DNA of 64,000 nt from Augochlora pura (lineage: Eukaryota > Arthropoda > Insecta > Hymenoptera > Halictidae): contig NC_135777.1 of NCBI RefSeq assembly GCF_028453695.1, forward strand, positions 13,257,714-13,321,713, written 5' to 3'. Each line of letters opens with the position of its first letter. Position 1 is the stretch's first letter. The position numbers and the translations under genes were made by a program. Shown piece by piece: positions 36,082 to 46,550 of this stretch. The notes below the pieces were generated by a model, which was not told the DNA's origin, ran no database searches, and saw only the letters and a program-made list of their open reading frames with translations.

Positions 36082-38638
36082 CTTCGCCCGAATCGCAATG
36101 CCGCGCCGTGCCGGCTCGTCGACGTCGGCTCCGAAACAAGATCGCGAGCGTGTTCGGCAAGCATTGTTCCGCGATAAGGCGATTAGGGCGCGCCTTTCAT
36201 ACTTCGCTGAATAATTCGAAACAGTTCGCGAAAAAAAGCAACCGCGTTTACCGACGTCCTCCGATCCCGGGCTACGGCTTTTCGTTTCTCCCGAGCGGTT
36301 CCGCTCATGGAAATCGACCGACGGCGCGCCATCCAGAGTAAACTAATTGGTTAATCAACCCGTAGTTTTACATCGAAACGGGTAGATGCATACTGTAGCG
36401 CGTAGATTTTACTTTGTAACTGTCTTATCTAGTTGAACCAGCAATCGCAGAAATTCTGTTGCTTCGGTAATTGCAATGTGCGCCACAACACGTTGCAACG
36501 CGTACTTCTTAACAAGTTCACTGCCAATTACGAGACGTATCGTGTTGCGAGATGTGCCTTATTACCAATTACGAAACTGTCATTATTATAAATGTCACTG
36601 CAAATTTATGTTCAATTTAAAGAGGTTTCGCTGCTTTCGTTTCTCGAATATTCGACAATCTACCCGACCAGAGTTGTGCATTACTCGAACCGTTCTGAAG
36701 AAATATTTGTTCAAGATAATTAGTCGAATGAATATTTTATTCTACGTATTTACTCGAAAAGAGATTGTAAAATTAATCGAGTCGTTATGGGAACAATTCT
36801 TAACCGCGTTCGTTTTAATTTTTTTAATACTAATAGAAATACGTTCAGGATTCATTTTTATTTTGCTTTTAGTTTTAGTTTTTATTTAGATAAATTTGTA
36901 TTCGTTTTTTTCTCTTATTCGTAACTCGATTAAAATTTTGCCGAACCAAGGCTCGAGTTCCTCGAACGCGTTAACGAAGAAGATGCACAGAATTCATACT
37001 AAAAATTGAAAGAAAACACGGTGAAGCACGGTTTTCCAGGATATTTAAAAGATCGCCTGATTTTCAGCGCGTTACACGAGTCGCCGTAATCGTTGTTCCC
37101 ATAGTTGGTTGCAGGCGGCGACGAAACATCCACACGGCGGTTTGGGAAGGGTGCCGGGCGCTGCATAGAGCGGGATGGGTTTTCCGAGGAAGCTGGGTAA
37201 ACAGGGCTGTGCACGGACCCGGGAGGTCGGAAAGGGACGAATGTGGGTGGTAGGTGGGTGAAACGGGGGCCGGAGTCGGAGGACGCATCTCTTCGAATAA
37301 CGGCTTAATAACGGGGCCAACGAATGCGCAACTACTTAGAGGCGCAGTTTCTCGGTGGTGGTTGGTTAAGCAGGGTCGGCGAACGGCTGCGGAGCAACCC
37401 CCCCAGAGTGCTTAAGTTATCTGGCGAGACGAGGTAGGGGTCGAGCGAACGGCTTTGTAGCGGCAAGTAGTCACCAGGAAGGTCGTATGTCAGGCCTGCG
37501 AAAGCCGGCTTGTCTTCCTGCCGCGTCCTAGTTTATCGTCCGCCGCGTGCGACGACGCTGGCCCATCTTTTCCCTCCCCGGATCCATCCCCGGGCTGCGC
37601 GTGCCACCCCTATTATGCTCGCGAGCCTCTGTTCCGAAGGTTCCCCGCGACGCACAGTGATTCGTGCAATGATCAAAAAATTCAAAAATCAATATTTTTC
37701 AGGTTATAATCGCAATCTACAGTGTTTGTTTATACGTAAACGATTGAAAAAAAGAAAGGAAAAGTAATGCCATCTAGAACAGCGATCTACTTGTCGTCGC
37801 TTTCTTAAGACTTTACCTGATATATTGCAGTATTTCTAATATCAATTTGTTTGAAATACACAGCAATAAATATAATATAAATGGATTATTGAAGTCAAGG
37901 TACTGAACACTTATTACTTTTATTGTGAAGTGCTTCAATTGTTCAGTTTTATTGGCTGATAGTTACACATCCATGGAGCACCTGATGTATATATTCGATT
38001 ATGTTCAATCTAATTTTTATTGAAAATGGTGGAACATGTCTTGACATATGCAATGACTTGCATTCGTAATTGCACAGGAAAAGATTACAAAGGTTTAGAA
38101 GAATTTTACAACCTTTGTGTGTATATATTAACAATAGACTAAAGCAGTTTCGAAAAGCTTCCAGATTGAATACTTATTAATATCTTATGAACAATGTATT
38201 ATTGACGTCCGAGTTTTGCAAATATTTTCGTACATAATTTCTTATTATGTATTAACCTATTATGTTGAATTATTTATTATATATTACATTCAAATATGTA
38301 TTAGTTATTCATGTATTATGTTTGAATACGTGTTATCTATTCATTGTGTTGATATATGTACTACATATTTATATACAATTTCTTCATACTACAAAATAGA
38401 TTATCTATCTTGCCTACATATGCATATCGGAAAAAAATTACTTATTGGAAAGAATTAAAAATATCAGCATCTTCTTTCTCGACGATGTCTGACGTTATTC
38501 TAATTGCAGAAACAATTTTCTGAAAAAGGATAACTACACGAAATAAGACATAAAAGATAACATAAACATAAACCAAAAAAAAAAGAAATGAACAATTTTG
38601 TTATTGTATGCAATAACAATCTACCGAAAATACAGTAG

Positions 38639-38752
38639 ACTCTCTCACGATTTACAGAACTTCATCCGGGTGAAGGTGATGTAGTAGGGGTAGTTACAAT
38701 AAGAAGTGCGAAAGGCGAATTCCGAGGGTTGAACCGTTTAATTATTTTATGA
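38639..38752 (+). pseudogene. BEL/Pao-type retrotransposon fragment (C-terminal pol region)
   Basis: A plus-strand frame opening after a TAG at 38636-38638 and closing at TGA 38750-38752 reads HPGEGDVVGVVTIRSAKGEF about 9 residues in, followed by RGLNRLIIL. BEL/Pao polyproteins end downstream of the integrase with a short domain (DUF5641-like) whose typical pattern is PG-x-DGxVRVVTxRTxxGxxxRPxxKLxxL. Spacing and order of PG, VVTIRSA, KGEF and NRL fit well. Only this C-terminal scrap is recognisable; no protease, reverse transcriptase or integrase frame is visible upstream in AT-rich DNA. It is a decayed remnant. The family assignment rests on recalled motifs. Confidence 0.6.
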
Positions 38753-39421
38753 CTGACAGATTCTGGCAAGCTCAACAATGGCAAGCAGATAATATCCGTA
38801 GCAGACCCACCGAAACTATTAATAGAAATATAGATATAAATCACGCCAATTACGAGCGGAAACAATACCAAAATATCTTCCTAACAGTTCCTTACTCCTC
38901 GCTTGTGTATACGGTATAATCCGACAAAATTGAGCAAGCTAGTTAATAACATTACAGTGCATTGTAAAACACTGTACCGACGTATTCTAGTAATCGAACG
39001 TAATCAACCAAGGGGTGTGACATTCGGCGGCAACGCCGGATTAGGCGATATACCTGATGAACCTTTTCAAAGTAGATCCGTTTTATTATTTTATGACTGA
39101 AAAATCTTGGTAGATCCGTCGAGTCAAGTGACGAAAAGGTAGGTATAAATGCAACCGCAAAGCTAATTTGAAAATGAGATTTGATGGTAGCGGTGGCTAT
39201 TTTACAAACAGAAATATCTTTTAGTCGCTTCCGAAAATTGATTGACAAAGAGCTCAGGTAAATTTTTTGGGATAATGAGCGGTCTTAAATTGAATTTTGA
39301 AAAGAGTCTTAAGCAATATACAGTATTTATTGGTGACTTTAGTTTGAAAGTGTAGCGTTGTGATTCCTAGACATTATTCGTTGTGATGTTTTGCGCGGCG
39401 TTGTATTTGTGTATAAAGTAT
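38753..39421. other. AT-rich stretch with a second copy of the BEL-fragment tail
   Basis: The 29-nt word at 39075-39103 (containing TATTTTATGACTGA) matches 38731-38759 with four mismatches in identical spacing, so the DNA around the BEL/Pao stop codon is present twice about 344 bp apart. No intact frame is seen. The second copy may be a tandem or nested remnant. Confidence 0.45.
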
Positions 39422-39587
39422 GAATGTTGGAATGTAAGAATGTTGGAATGTAAGAATGTAGGAATGTAAGAATGTTGGAATGTAAGAATGTAGGAATGTA
39501 AGAATGTTGGAATGTAAGAATGTAGGAATGTAAGAATGTTGGAATGTAAGAATGTAGGAATGTAAGAATGTAGGAATGTGGAATGTA
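39422..39587. repeat. 8-bp minisatellite with 32-bp higher-order pattern
   Basis: About 20 contiguous units of GAATGTNN. The final dinucleotide (TG, AA or AG) varies regularly: nearly every second unit is GAATGTAA, and GAATGTTG and GAATGTAG alternate between them, giving a 32-bp period through most of the array. The minus-strand frame translates as repeated HSYIPTFL-like octapeptides, which I take as a consequence of the repeat and not a protein. Confidence 0.9.
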
Positions 39588-39848
39588 TCAGGCTCTACAT
39601 TCTTGGACCAGTCCGATCCATTACAAACTTCCTTGATTTGGGCATCTTCAGCCTCTAAATCCACGGACCCATTGGCCGTTTGCACGAAAGAAAACTTTCT
39701 CATAAAAGGATGTCATAAAAAAGAATTGGTTTCCAGGACGAAGTGTCATTTTTACCCGTATTTGCTGAAGACGGAAAGCTTAGAAGCAAAATTAATGAAC
39801 TGTAATCTAAAGAATGTTAAACAAAGCCGTAATGGCGAACATATGTAG
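39576..39848 (+). other. Uncharacterised open frame next to the minisatellite
   Basis: A 90-codon plus-strand frame starts in the last minisatellite units (its Met lies in repeat DNA) and ends at TAG near 39846. Downstream of the repeat its residues look mixed and protein-like (for example FLDQSDPLQTSLIW), and the opposite strand is also partly open (39703 leftwards, with acidic residues such as VDLEAEDAQIKEV). I cannot tell which strand, if either, once coded. No domain is recognised; a retroelement or processed fragment is possible. Confidence 0.2.
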
Positions 39849-40018
39849 TTAGAGAATGGATAAAATGAGTGATACTACAAAACTATTTTTGTATGTATGT
39901 TGACTTAAATATTTTTCAAATGTAAAAAAAAATTTTTTTGAAACATTACAAACATATTTGTAAAGTCATTTAAGTAAGCCATGTGATTTAGAATTGGAAA
40001 AATAAAATGTGTTTTACG

Positions 40019-40027
40019 AAAAAAAAA
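40019..40027 (-). terminator. RNA polymerase III-type T9 run
   Basis: Nine T on the minus strand, beginning three bases after the end of the tRNA-like sequence; this is the expected position of a Pol III terminator. Confidence 0.45.
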
Positions 40028-40030
40028 CTT

Positions 40031-40117
40031 AGCCTCCGACGGGATTTGAACCCGAGCCCAGCAGCACCGAAATCATACGCCCTAATCATCGCGCTAACCG
40101 ATTGAGTTCTAATCGGC
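40031..40117 (-). tRNA. tRNA-like sequence with A and B boxes and T9 terminator (probably degenerate)
   Basis: On the minus strand the 87-nt segment has a box-A-like TAGAACTCAATCGGTTA and a perfect box B, GGTTCAAATCC, within a T-arm whose loop is TTCAAAT closed by CGGG/CCCG. It is followed after AAG by nine consecutive T on the minus strand (A-run at 40019-40027 on plus), a classical RNA polymerase III stop. However, the 3' acceptor strand CGGAGGC finds no full partner: the 5' end GCCGATT pairs only at its first three positions. The D-stem is poor, and I could not fold a 5-bp anticodon stem, so no anticodon is assigned. At 87 nt it is longer than most tRNAs. It could be a decayed tRNA or the head of a tRNA-derived SINE. 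Confidence 0.4.
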
Positions 40118-42198
40118 GAAAATATTTCGGCATATATTACGCTCGTTACAATTTTTTTGCTCGCTTAATTTGCATTTTCAGTGTTAAAAAATTATTTGTT
40201 TCGATGCAATAACGTTTAAAATTACTTAATCCGCTCTCGCGGTAAGCTAGAAAAGTAGTAGCTTCTTTCTGACAGCAAAAAACATCGACACATTGGGTTT
40301 TCATTTTTTTTGACAATGTTGCAGGTTGGCAAAAACTCTGAGAAAAATTGAGTACACGAGCCGTGATAGTACTTTATCAAGGAATTAATGTAAAAGTTTT
40401 GAATATAATATAAAAGTGAGAAATCTTAAATTTTCCGATTTTTTGGGGATTTTTCATTTTTGATAATCACAGCTTGCAACTGAAAAATCTGAAAAAGTTC
40501 TATAACATGCGGCTTAATGTCCAAAATAAGCCATATTTTTTTCAAAATTTTAGAAAGCCGCAAAAGGTGGAAAAATGCCGGAGAACCGCGAAATCTAATT
40601 TACCCTGTAACTACCCTCACGGACAAGTACCAGGGTTAAAATTTTACACAGATGAGTTTTCATTGGCCAGCTATCGAACGGTGTATGACTCATTGAAAAA
40701 CCTCTAAGGGCAGTTTTGCCCATCTTAATCGGCTATGCCCTTTATATCTATTTATACAATTATTATCCGACTGCAGAGTCCGGTAAGATTCCTGTGCAAA
40801 GCGACGCTTGTGTTAACGATTGCAATAGGATGAAAATACTGCGCATTCTTAAGAAAGCAAGTGCGCCGGTCGAGAAAATCGACGGAAGAAGAATCGCGAT
40901 AGTATTCGGCCGATCGATCGAATCGCCGCGCCGCATTTAAAGTTCCCCGAGCGTCAGGCTGCGCACGATCTTCGGATCCAGAGCGGCGTCCGAGCGGAGT
41001 CCGAGAATGCCAGGCGCGACATTACGGCACGGTTATTACTCGAGGCGTCGCGTCGTCAGTCCGCCCGAGATCGCCCGGAACGCGCCGGAACGATGTCGAA
41101 AATGTCGATCATCTGCTCGGACGTTCGCGAGGCGTGGCCCGGAAGGAGCCGTTTCGGTATCGATAGGTTTCCGCGAGGCTCTCGGTCACTCGGGCACCGT
41201 CCGCGACATCTAATTTCCTGTCGAAGAACGCGGCGACGCGACGGTGTAACGTGCCGCAGTTTCCCCGCGCAATTACTCGCGGCATTCGATTCGGCGGTGC
41301 CGTTTGATCGTGTCGAGCAACTCCCCGTCAGCGAAATGCGCAACGCAGCGAGCCTCGGCGAAGCTCTGCGAAGCTTGGCGGAGCTGCGCGAAGCTGCGCG
41401 AAGCTGCGAGTGAGGTTCATCTGGCGCGGCTTTTGTTGGCTTGTCACGCGTTATTTACAAACGTCGCGTTCACGGGAACGGCGAAATGATTGCGCGTAAT
41501 GGACGATTATACGGGCTGAAGTTACAACAAATACTTCCGCCGCTAATTAACGAGCGTATTTCAACGCTAAACGCGCCGCTGTGCTAATGATTTCCATTAC
41601 GTCGCGCCGCGCCGTGCCGCGCCGAATCGGCCCTCGTTTGTCGCGCATTAATTGTTTGGCGAAACGCGAAACCGCTTCTCTCCGCGCCGGCCGGAGAAAG
41701 ACCCGAATGGCTCGTTCGCTCGTTCGACGATTCTCGGGGATTCCACCGGGGCCCCCCGATCGTTCCGCGTGGCCCCGCTAAATTGGTCCCCTCGGATACC
41801 CTCTCGGGTTTTTTTCGTCGTTACGCTATTGCCGGGCCCCGGCGGACAACTTTCTTTGCCGCATGCCACGGATTTTAGGGAGAAATCTCTGGCGGCGCGC
41901 GAGCGAGGTGGTCCCGGCCACTGGCGAACCGACTTCTCTGCTTCCCTCTGCTGCCTGATTAGCTCGAAACGAGGAGGACACGGCGGCACGGCGCCAACTC
42001 TCCACCGTTCCTTCCATCTGTCTGCCGATGTAAATAAGACGACCGCCAAAGCGGACGACCGCCGGCCTTACTGCAACGTGTTGCCAGCTGCCGATATTCC
42101 GCCGATAATTCGCGCGTAAATTCGATCCTGATCGACGACTCGGAAAATTGGACATTCCCAACGTTATCGTGTGAATTAATATTTATGTACAGATTTTT
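40118..42198. other. Gene-free stretch, AT-rich then GC-rich
   Basis: AT-rich to about 40840 with several A- or T-runs. GC-rich from 40850 to 42120, including an imperfect GCGAAGCT-type tandem at 41355-41410. Overlapping Arg/Ala/Ser-rich frames occur on both strands; none is credible as a gene. Confidence 0.45.
41355..41410. repeat. Imperfect GCGAAGCT tandem repeat
   Basis: Five or six degenerate 9-10 bp units of the form GCGAAGCTG or GCGGAGCTG, with the two most similar copies at the right end. Confidence 0.7.
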
Positions 42199-42449
42199 TG
42201 AACCCCTTGCACTATTACATCTATCAGAGCTACATTGATTACGACTATTTCGTTTTTAATTATTTCCTTGATACCGTGAGATGATTCTAGTGTCCCGATT
42301 GTCCTCGTCTACTTTCATTCCCGGATTTCGATGACAGATGGTTCAAATTTTATTTCGTTTTAATAGAAATAATTGGCAGCCACATTTATCGAATCGTGCG
42401 CGAAACGTTCGTCACGAGTCCGACTGGTTATTATAGTGCAAGAGGTTAA
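42199..42449. mobile_element. TTAA-type MITE, family A (inverted orientation)
   Basis: Reverse-complemented, this 251-bp element aligns along its full length with 43809-44028. It starts TTAACCTCTTGCACTATAAT and shares AGTC-N-GACTCGTG, the internal AACGAAATAAAATTTGAACC (TCGAAATAAAATTTGAACC at 43809) and GAGGACAATCGG. It carries about 31 bp that the 43809 copy lacks. Its right target site on the plus strand is an intact TTAA (42446-42449); the left reads TGAA (42199-42202), a single change. No coding capacity. Confidence 0.85.
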
Positions 42450-43407
42450 GTATTTCTGATGGACGAGCTTTCGCTTCTACTAACTTGTCCGCAACTTGAT
42501 TTTTCCTTTCGAAAATTCTCCACGTTTTAACTAATGCTCCGTGGTACGTCTCTAATGTTACCATTCACGAAGACCCAGGCATACACCACATAAAAAGAGT
42601 AATCCATGATCGGAACGTCAGCCACTACGCCAAAGCTCGGCTCTCGTATCAATCAACTCACGCAGGTATTAACTCCGCCAACATGTCAACAGAAGGCTGA
42701 AAAGATTGTGGCCGTCGGACCTCAATGAGAGCTAGAAAGACACTTCAGTGGATGTCTCTGCGTCATGTTTCTAAGGGAGTCCAAGATCTGGTCTCATTTC
42801 AGCGCATTTGCTCATGTCAAATCAGTAGATTTCCTGATGGTTAATTTAGTAGTAATATAGAAATAAATAAATAAGTAAATAATGAACTTTACAATTTACT
42901 GTTTACACGGACCACTTGACTTTTTGGCAAATCAACGTTGCTTGTTTAATCAATTAGTTATTCCTAAATCACTTTAACAACATTGATGAGATACTTGAAC
43001 CAATTTCTTCCAAGTTTCCATTTCACCGACTCACTTATTAGGATTGTAATAATGAGACGATATTCTAAACATATGTTATTTTCAAATCTTCGTATACTAC
43101 TTGATTCAACTCGTTGCAATCGAGACTATTTTAACCCCAAAATGAAGACATTCGCTTCAACCTATAGTATTTTCATTTGGTATAATTGTTTTTATTAGAT
43201 ATATACGATAATTATTGTGTATGTTTATAGAAGAGTAGTATTATTTGGAAAATTTATAAAATACAGACGAATTTAATAATAGAAAAATTCTTTTGAGTCG
43301 TCACTCGAGTGCAAAGGATTAATTTAAGATGTACCAAGAAACGGGACATATTTGCCAGTAATAGTTAAACCAGTGACAAAGCTGCGGTTAAAGGTAGAAA
43401 CATAATC

Positions 43408-43593
43408 ATGTCACGTTTGAAATCACGTGAAATCCTGTGACATTCGAACAGTGTGAGCCTGCGTATTTCTCTTCTTTCAAATCTGTTAAAAACGTGCCAG
43501 TATCATGTTACACTGTTCATGCATTGTCACGCGTGGACGGATTCCACGTATTATCTTTCCTAGGATATCACGTGATTTCACAATAAGTGACAT
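43408..43593. mobile_element. Imperfect long palindrome with CACGTG arms (foldback)
   Basis: Left arm ATGTCACGTTTGAAATCACG at 43408-43427 continues through TGAAATCC. It matches the reverse complement of 43564-43593, which reads GATATCACGTGATTTCACAA and then TAAGTGACAT, with a few mismatches and a short indel. A second nested match is AACAGTGT (43447-43454) with ACACTGTT (43510-43517). The 186-bp segment can fold over most of its length. Each arm holds TCACGTGA, an E-box palindrome. No target duplication was defined, so the classification is tentative. Confidence 0.6.
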
Positions 43594-43808
43594 TAATATG
43601 TTCTTACCCTAACCGTGATCGAAACTATATCACGTCACACGTCCGATAAGTACTGGAACGTCAGAATCAAGGTTATATCGAAGTCGAGACATCGGGAATT
43701 AAATTTAGAGCGTTCGAAAGACATGGTTTTGTCAGAACCGCGACTATGTATACCCATGAATACCTTCTCTTATCGACAACGTATTTTCCCTTTGAAGCAG
43801 TTCTACTT

Positions 43809-44028
43809 TTAACCCTTTAGACTATAATAACGAGTCAGACTCGTGGCGAAGGTTTCGTGGACGATTCGATAAATATGGTTGCCAATAATTTCTATTAAAT
43901 CGAAATAAAATTTGAACCACCTGTCATCGAAATTCGGGAATGAAAGTAAACGAGGACAATCGGATAATTAAAGACGAAACAGTCGTAATCAAAGTAGCTC
44001 TGAAAGACGTAACAGTGCAAGGAATTAA
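43809..44028. mobile_element. TTAA-flanked MITE, family A
   Basis: Left end TTAACCCTTTAGACTATAAT and right end CAGTGCAAGGAATTAA (44028) resemble the family termini, with some erosion on both sides. The odd palindrome CGAGTCAGACTCG lies at 43831-43843. It aligns closely with the reverse complement of 42199-42449 but lacks about 31 internal bases. The 112-codon frame starting at 43940 begins in its right half and runs out of it, so that start is not credible. Confidence 0.85.
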
Positions 44029-44102
44029 GCAACCATATATTTACTTTTCTCTAGAAACAGGGCTAGGGAGTCCACAAACTACCCAGCATTACCACACATT
44101 GG

Positions 44103-44123
44103 AAGACAGTCCAAGACTGTCTT
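44103..44123. repeat. Short perfect hairpin
   Basis: AAGACAGTC, a CAA loop, then GACTGTCTT: a perfect 9-bp stem with a 3-base loop. Confidence 0.75.
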
Positions 44124-44179
44124 TTTGTATGGCGCCTGTCGGATATCTTCTGCCGCGTGCCGCGGATTTTTTCGTGCAG

Positions 44180-44274
44180 ACCTGGAGGAGCGTCGCGGAC
44201 CGGTCCGCTCAGGGGCTGATTAGTTTAGCGAAGTGGTTCGGCACGATCTACCGCGGCGAGGATCCCTGGGGACC
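44180..44274 (+). CDS. Weak internal exon candidate
   Basis: CGCGGATTTTTTCGTGCAG is a good 3' splice-site sequence ending at 44179, and GTAAGG at 44275 is a good 5' splice site. The 95 bases between are open in one frame with protein-like content (for example LISLAKWFGTIYRGEDPWG), and most codons end in G or C. The surrounding DNA is GC-rich, so codon-end bias is weaker evidence than at 28951. The frame reaches TAA at the donor itself, as would happen in an intron. I do not recognise the peptide. It could be chance. Confidence 0.2.
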
Positions 44275-45783
44275 GTAAGGTCCCGGCCAGCTGTTTACTT
44301 CGTGCATTATGCAGAGGCCGGGAGACGCAAATACAGCCCCGGATTTCCGTGCGTACGTAGAGGCTGCTGGTCGGCGTGTTCTCGCGCTCGGTCACGAGGT
44401 CCGCGTAATGCCGTTGTACCTCGTCCCCGGAGACACGATCAGCCCGAGCCCGAGAGCTGGTGCTGGCTGCCGTTGCTACCCGGTTGTACCCGGCGCTACC
44501 CGGTCCTATACCCATTCCTGCACGGGAGTTCGCGTCTGCGAGTTTACAGCGCGCCCCAAGAACCACGATGAATCTCGCCACCGCGGCGCCGTCCCGCGTG
44601 GATTGAAGCTCGCTGTGCGGATCACGCGGCAAGTTGCGTGCAGTCGTAATTAAGTCTGGCTAGAAAGGTGTGACGGAAGGTTGCGAAGAGGATCGTCGGC
44701 AACGTCGCGGCGCACCGCGAGCACCGTGTCGCCGGAATTATTGAGCGAAACTCAGTGACAGCCCGGGGAGAACGCGGTTAATTCTCGAACATGTTCCGAC
44801 CGCCGCCGCGCCGGTTCCGCGATATTCATTGATCGTAAGACAAAACCATCCCTCGTTCACCCGGTTGTTTGTCCTGGCTCGTAATTATTAATGTCGGAAT
44901 CCAAATCCGTGGTCTCGTTCACTATTCCCTTAATACATTTTTGATAGTACGCCGATATAGATCGCCCATCAGACGGAATTGGATCGCGCGGAGTGGAACA
45001 AATCAGATAATAGACGAAGTCGAAATCGCTTCTCGCTTAGACTTGCGATCGATATATTGTAAAAGCTGCGACACCGATGTTGCCAATCATGATTAATATC
45101 TTTGCAAAAATAGTTTCCTTATACGAGAATATGATTGTATTCACGATTGCCCGTATATTTTCGCTTATGTTACGAATCAGTTGCAAAGTGTAATTATAAA
45201 ACGTAATTGAATACCATCGACGCTGCGCGAAGCACTCGAACTGAGTTCGAAGAGGGCGGAAGATACAACGTCGGCTCCGATGACTTCGATAATAATGCAG
45301 TTACCGGGTGCTTCGTTCACGAACGCAGAACATTTTAAACATTATCGGCCAATATCAATGTCCGAATCGAGTGGCTTAGCGTTGGAAACCGCGTCCCTAG
45401 CGTTCCATGGTTCGCGTTGACTGAGCTCGCGGATGATTGATAGTCGAACGTCCGAAGCGGATTGGATCACGGCGATTTCGAGGCGCCGCGATTGAAATGA
45501 AACGAGAGAAAGGTGCCGGGCCGGGTTAAAGGATGATCGATCCGATACGCGGCGATGGAACACCCGTAAAAATAGACGGCGACGAGACACTCGTAAAAGT
45601 AGTCGGCGACCGTCCGATGTCCTGGTATCGATATTCCAAGGGAGGTTTTAAGGGCGTCGGTTCACAAAGGACGCCTTTGCAGGCACGAACTAGTAGACGG
45701 GCTCACGGGAAACGCTCCCCCGTAAGACGGCTCGTGCCAGTCGGATCGGATTCGGGCCAGGGTGTAGCGATTTCGTTGCGACA

Positions 45784-45802
45784 TCGACGACGACGACGAC
45801 GA
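45784..45802. repeat. (GAC)n microsatellite
   Basis: Six contiguous CGA/GAC units. Confidence 0.8.
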
Positions 45803-46064
45803 GGGTGTCGGACTTCGAGGAGCATAATTATGATTCGGCAATAACGACGAGCACAATGATCGCGGCCATAAAAAGGCGGCGGCAAAGAAACGAGCGGGGT
45901 TTTCAATTCGTCGGCGGCGACGATCGGGAGGGGGGACAGATTTAAATTTGTACTTCAGCCGGGAATATCGACGATGAAAATCGGGAAGAGAGTATTGTCT
46001 TCTTCCGCGGCTGGGGGGTGGCTTTCTTTTTAAAGGAACGATCGATAGGCGGCGGCGTCGTTCC

Positions 46065-46086
46065 CGTCGTCGTCGTCGTCGTCGTC
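46065..46086. repeat. (GTC)n microsatellite
   Basis: Seven contiguous CGT/GTC units, the complement type of the (GAC)n run 280 bp upstream. Confidence 0.85.
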
Positions 46087-46484
46087 GACGTTGTAGATGA
46101 AAAATAAAGGAAGAACCAGCTGTAATTACTGATTCCATTGTGTCGCGGAATCGTCGAGTTTGTGCGGCTCTAATGAAGTCGACATGCTGCGACGCGCGGT
46201 TACGATCGCCTTTCACAGCCGCCAGTAATAATTATGATCCAACGGCAATAACGACCAACGGAACAGCCAGCTAAGACCCTCGTCCCCATCGTTCGGCAGC
46301 CGTTCCCATTCCGCAGGCCGTGTAAAAAAATTAACGACCCGCCCCGTACACCCACCCCCGCGTTGCTCCTAGCCGCATCTTTAATGCATTCGAACAGGCG
46401 TCCACCGCGGCGCATCCAATTTGCATTTGCGTCGTGGACAATATACTTCCTTCGCCTCAGCGTCTGCACACGCTCCCTCCCTTC

Positions 46485-46498
46485 ACTCTTTCTCTTCT

Positions 46499-46544
<46 letters not shown>

Positions 46545-46550
46545 TGCTCT
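46485..46550. repeat. (CT)n microsatellite
   Basis: Pure CT from 46504 to 46538 with CT-rich flanks. Three plus-strand frames passing through it translate as Ser/Leu repeats and are not genes. Confidence 0.9.

Larger units (their letters stand above)
33790..38638. other. Gene-free stretch, alternating GC-rich and AT-rich blocks
   Basis: GC-rich blocks at 33820-34470, 35280-36340 and 37040-37650; AT-rich at 34560-35060, 36370-36980 and 37670-38600. The longest frame of the window that is free of simple repeats (194 codons, minus strand, 35229-35813) lies here, but it is Arg-rich, overlaps frames on the other strand and has no domain. A GGCGC tandem lies at 36054-36081 and a CT tract at 34296-34318. 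Confidence 0.4.

Noticed and set aside
39374..39703. Minus-strand frame with repeated HSYIPTFL-type octapeptides
   Set aside because: Direct translation of the 8-bp minisatellite; no start or context for a structural protein.
43940..44278. 112-codon plus frame
   Set aside because: Its start and first part lie inside a MITE; only the last third is kept as a weak exon candidate.
45662..46216. 184-codon minus-strand frame
   Set aside because: Runs through trinucleotide repeats (poly-Arg) and has no recognisable domain.
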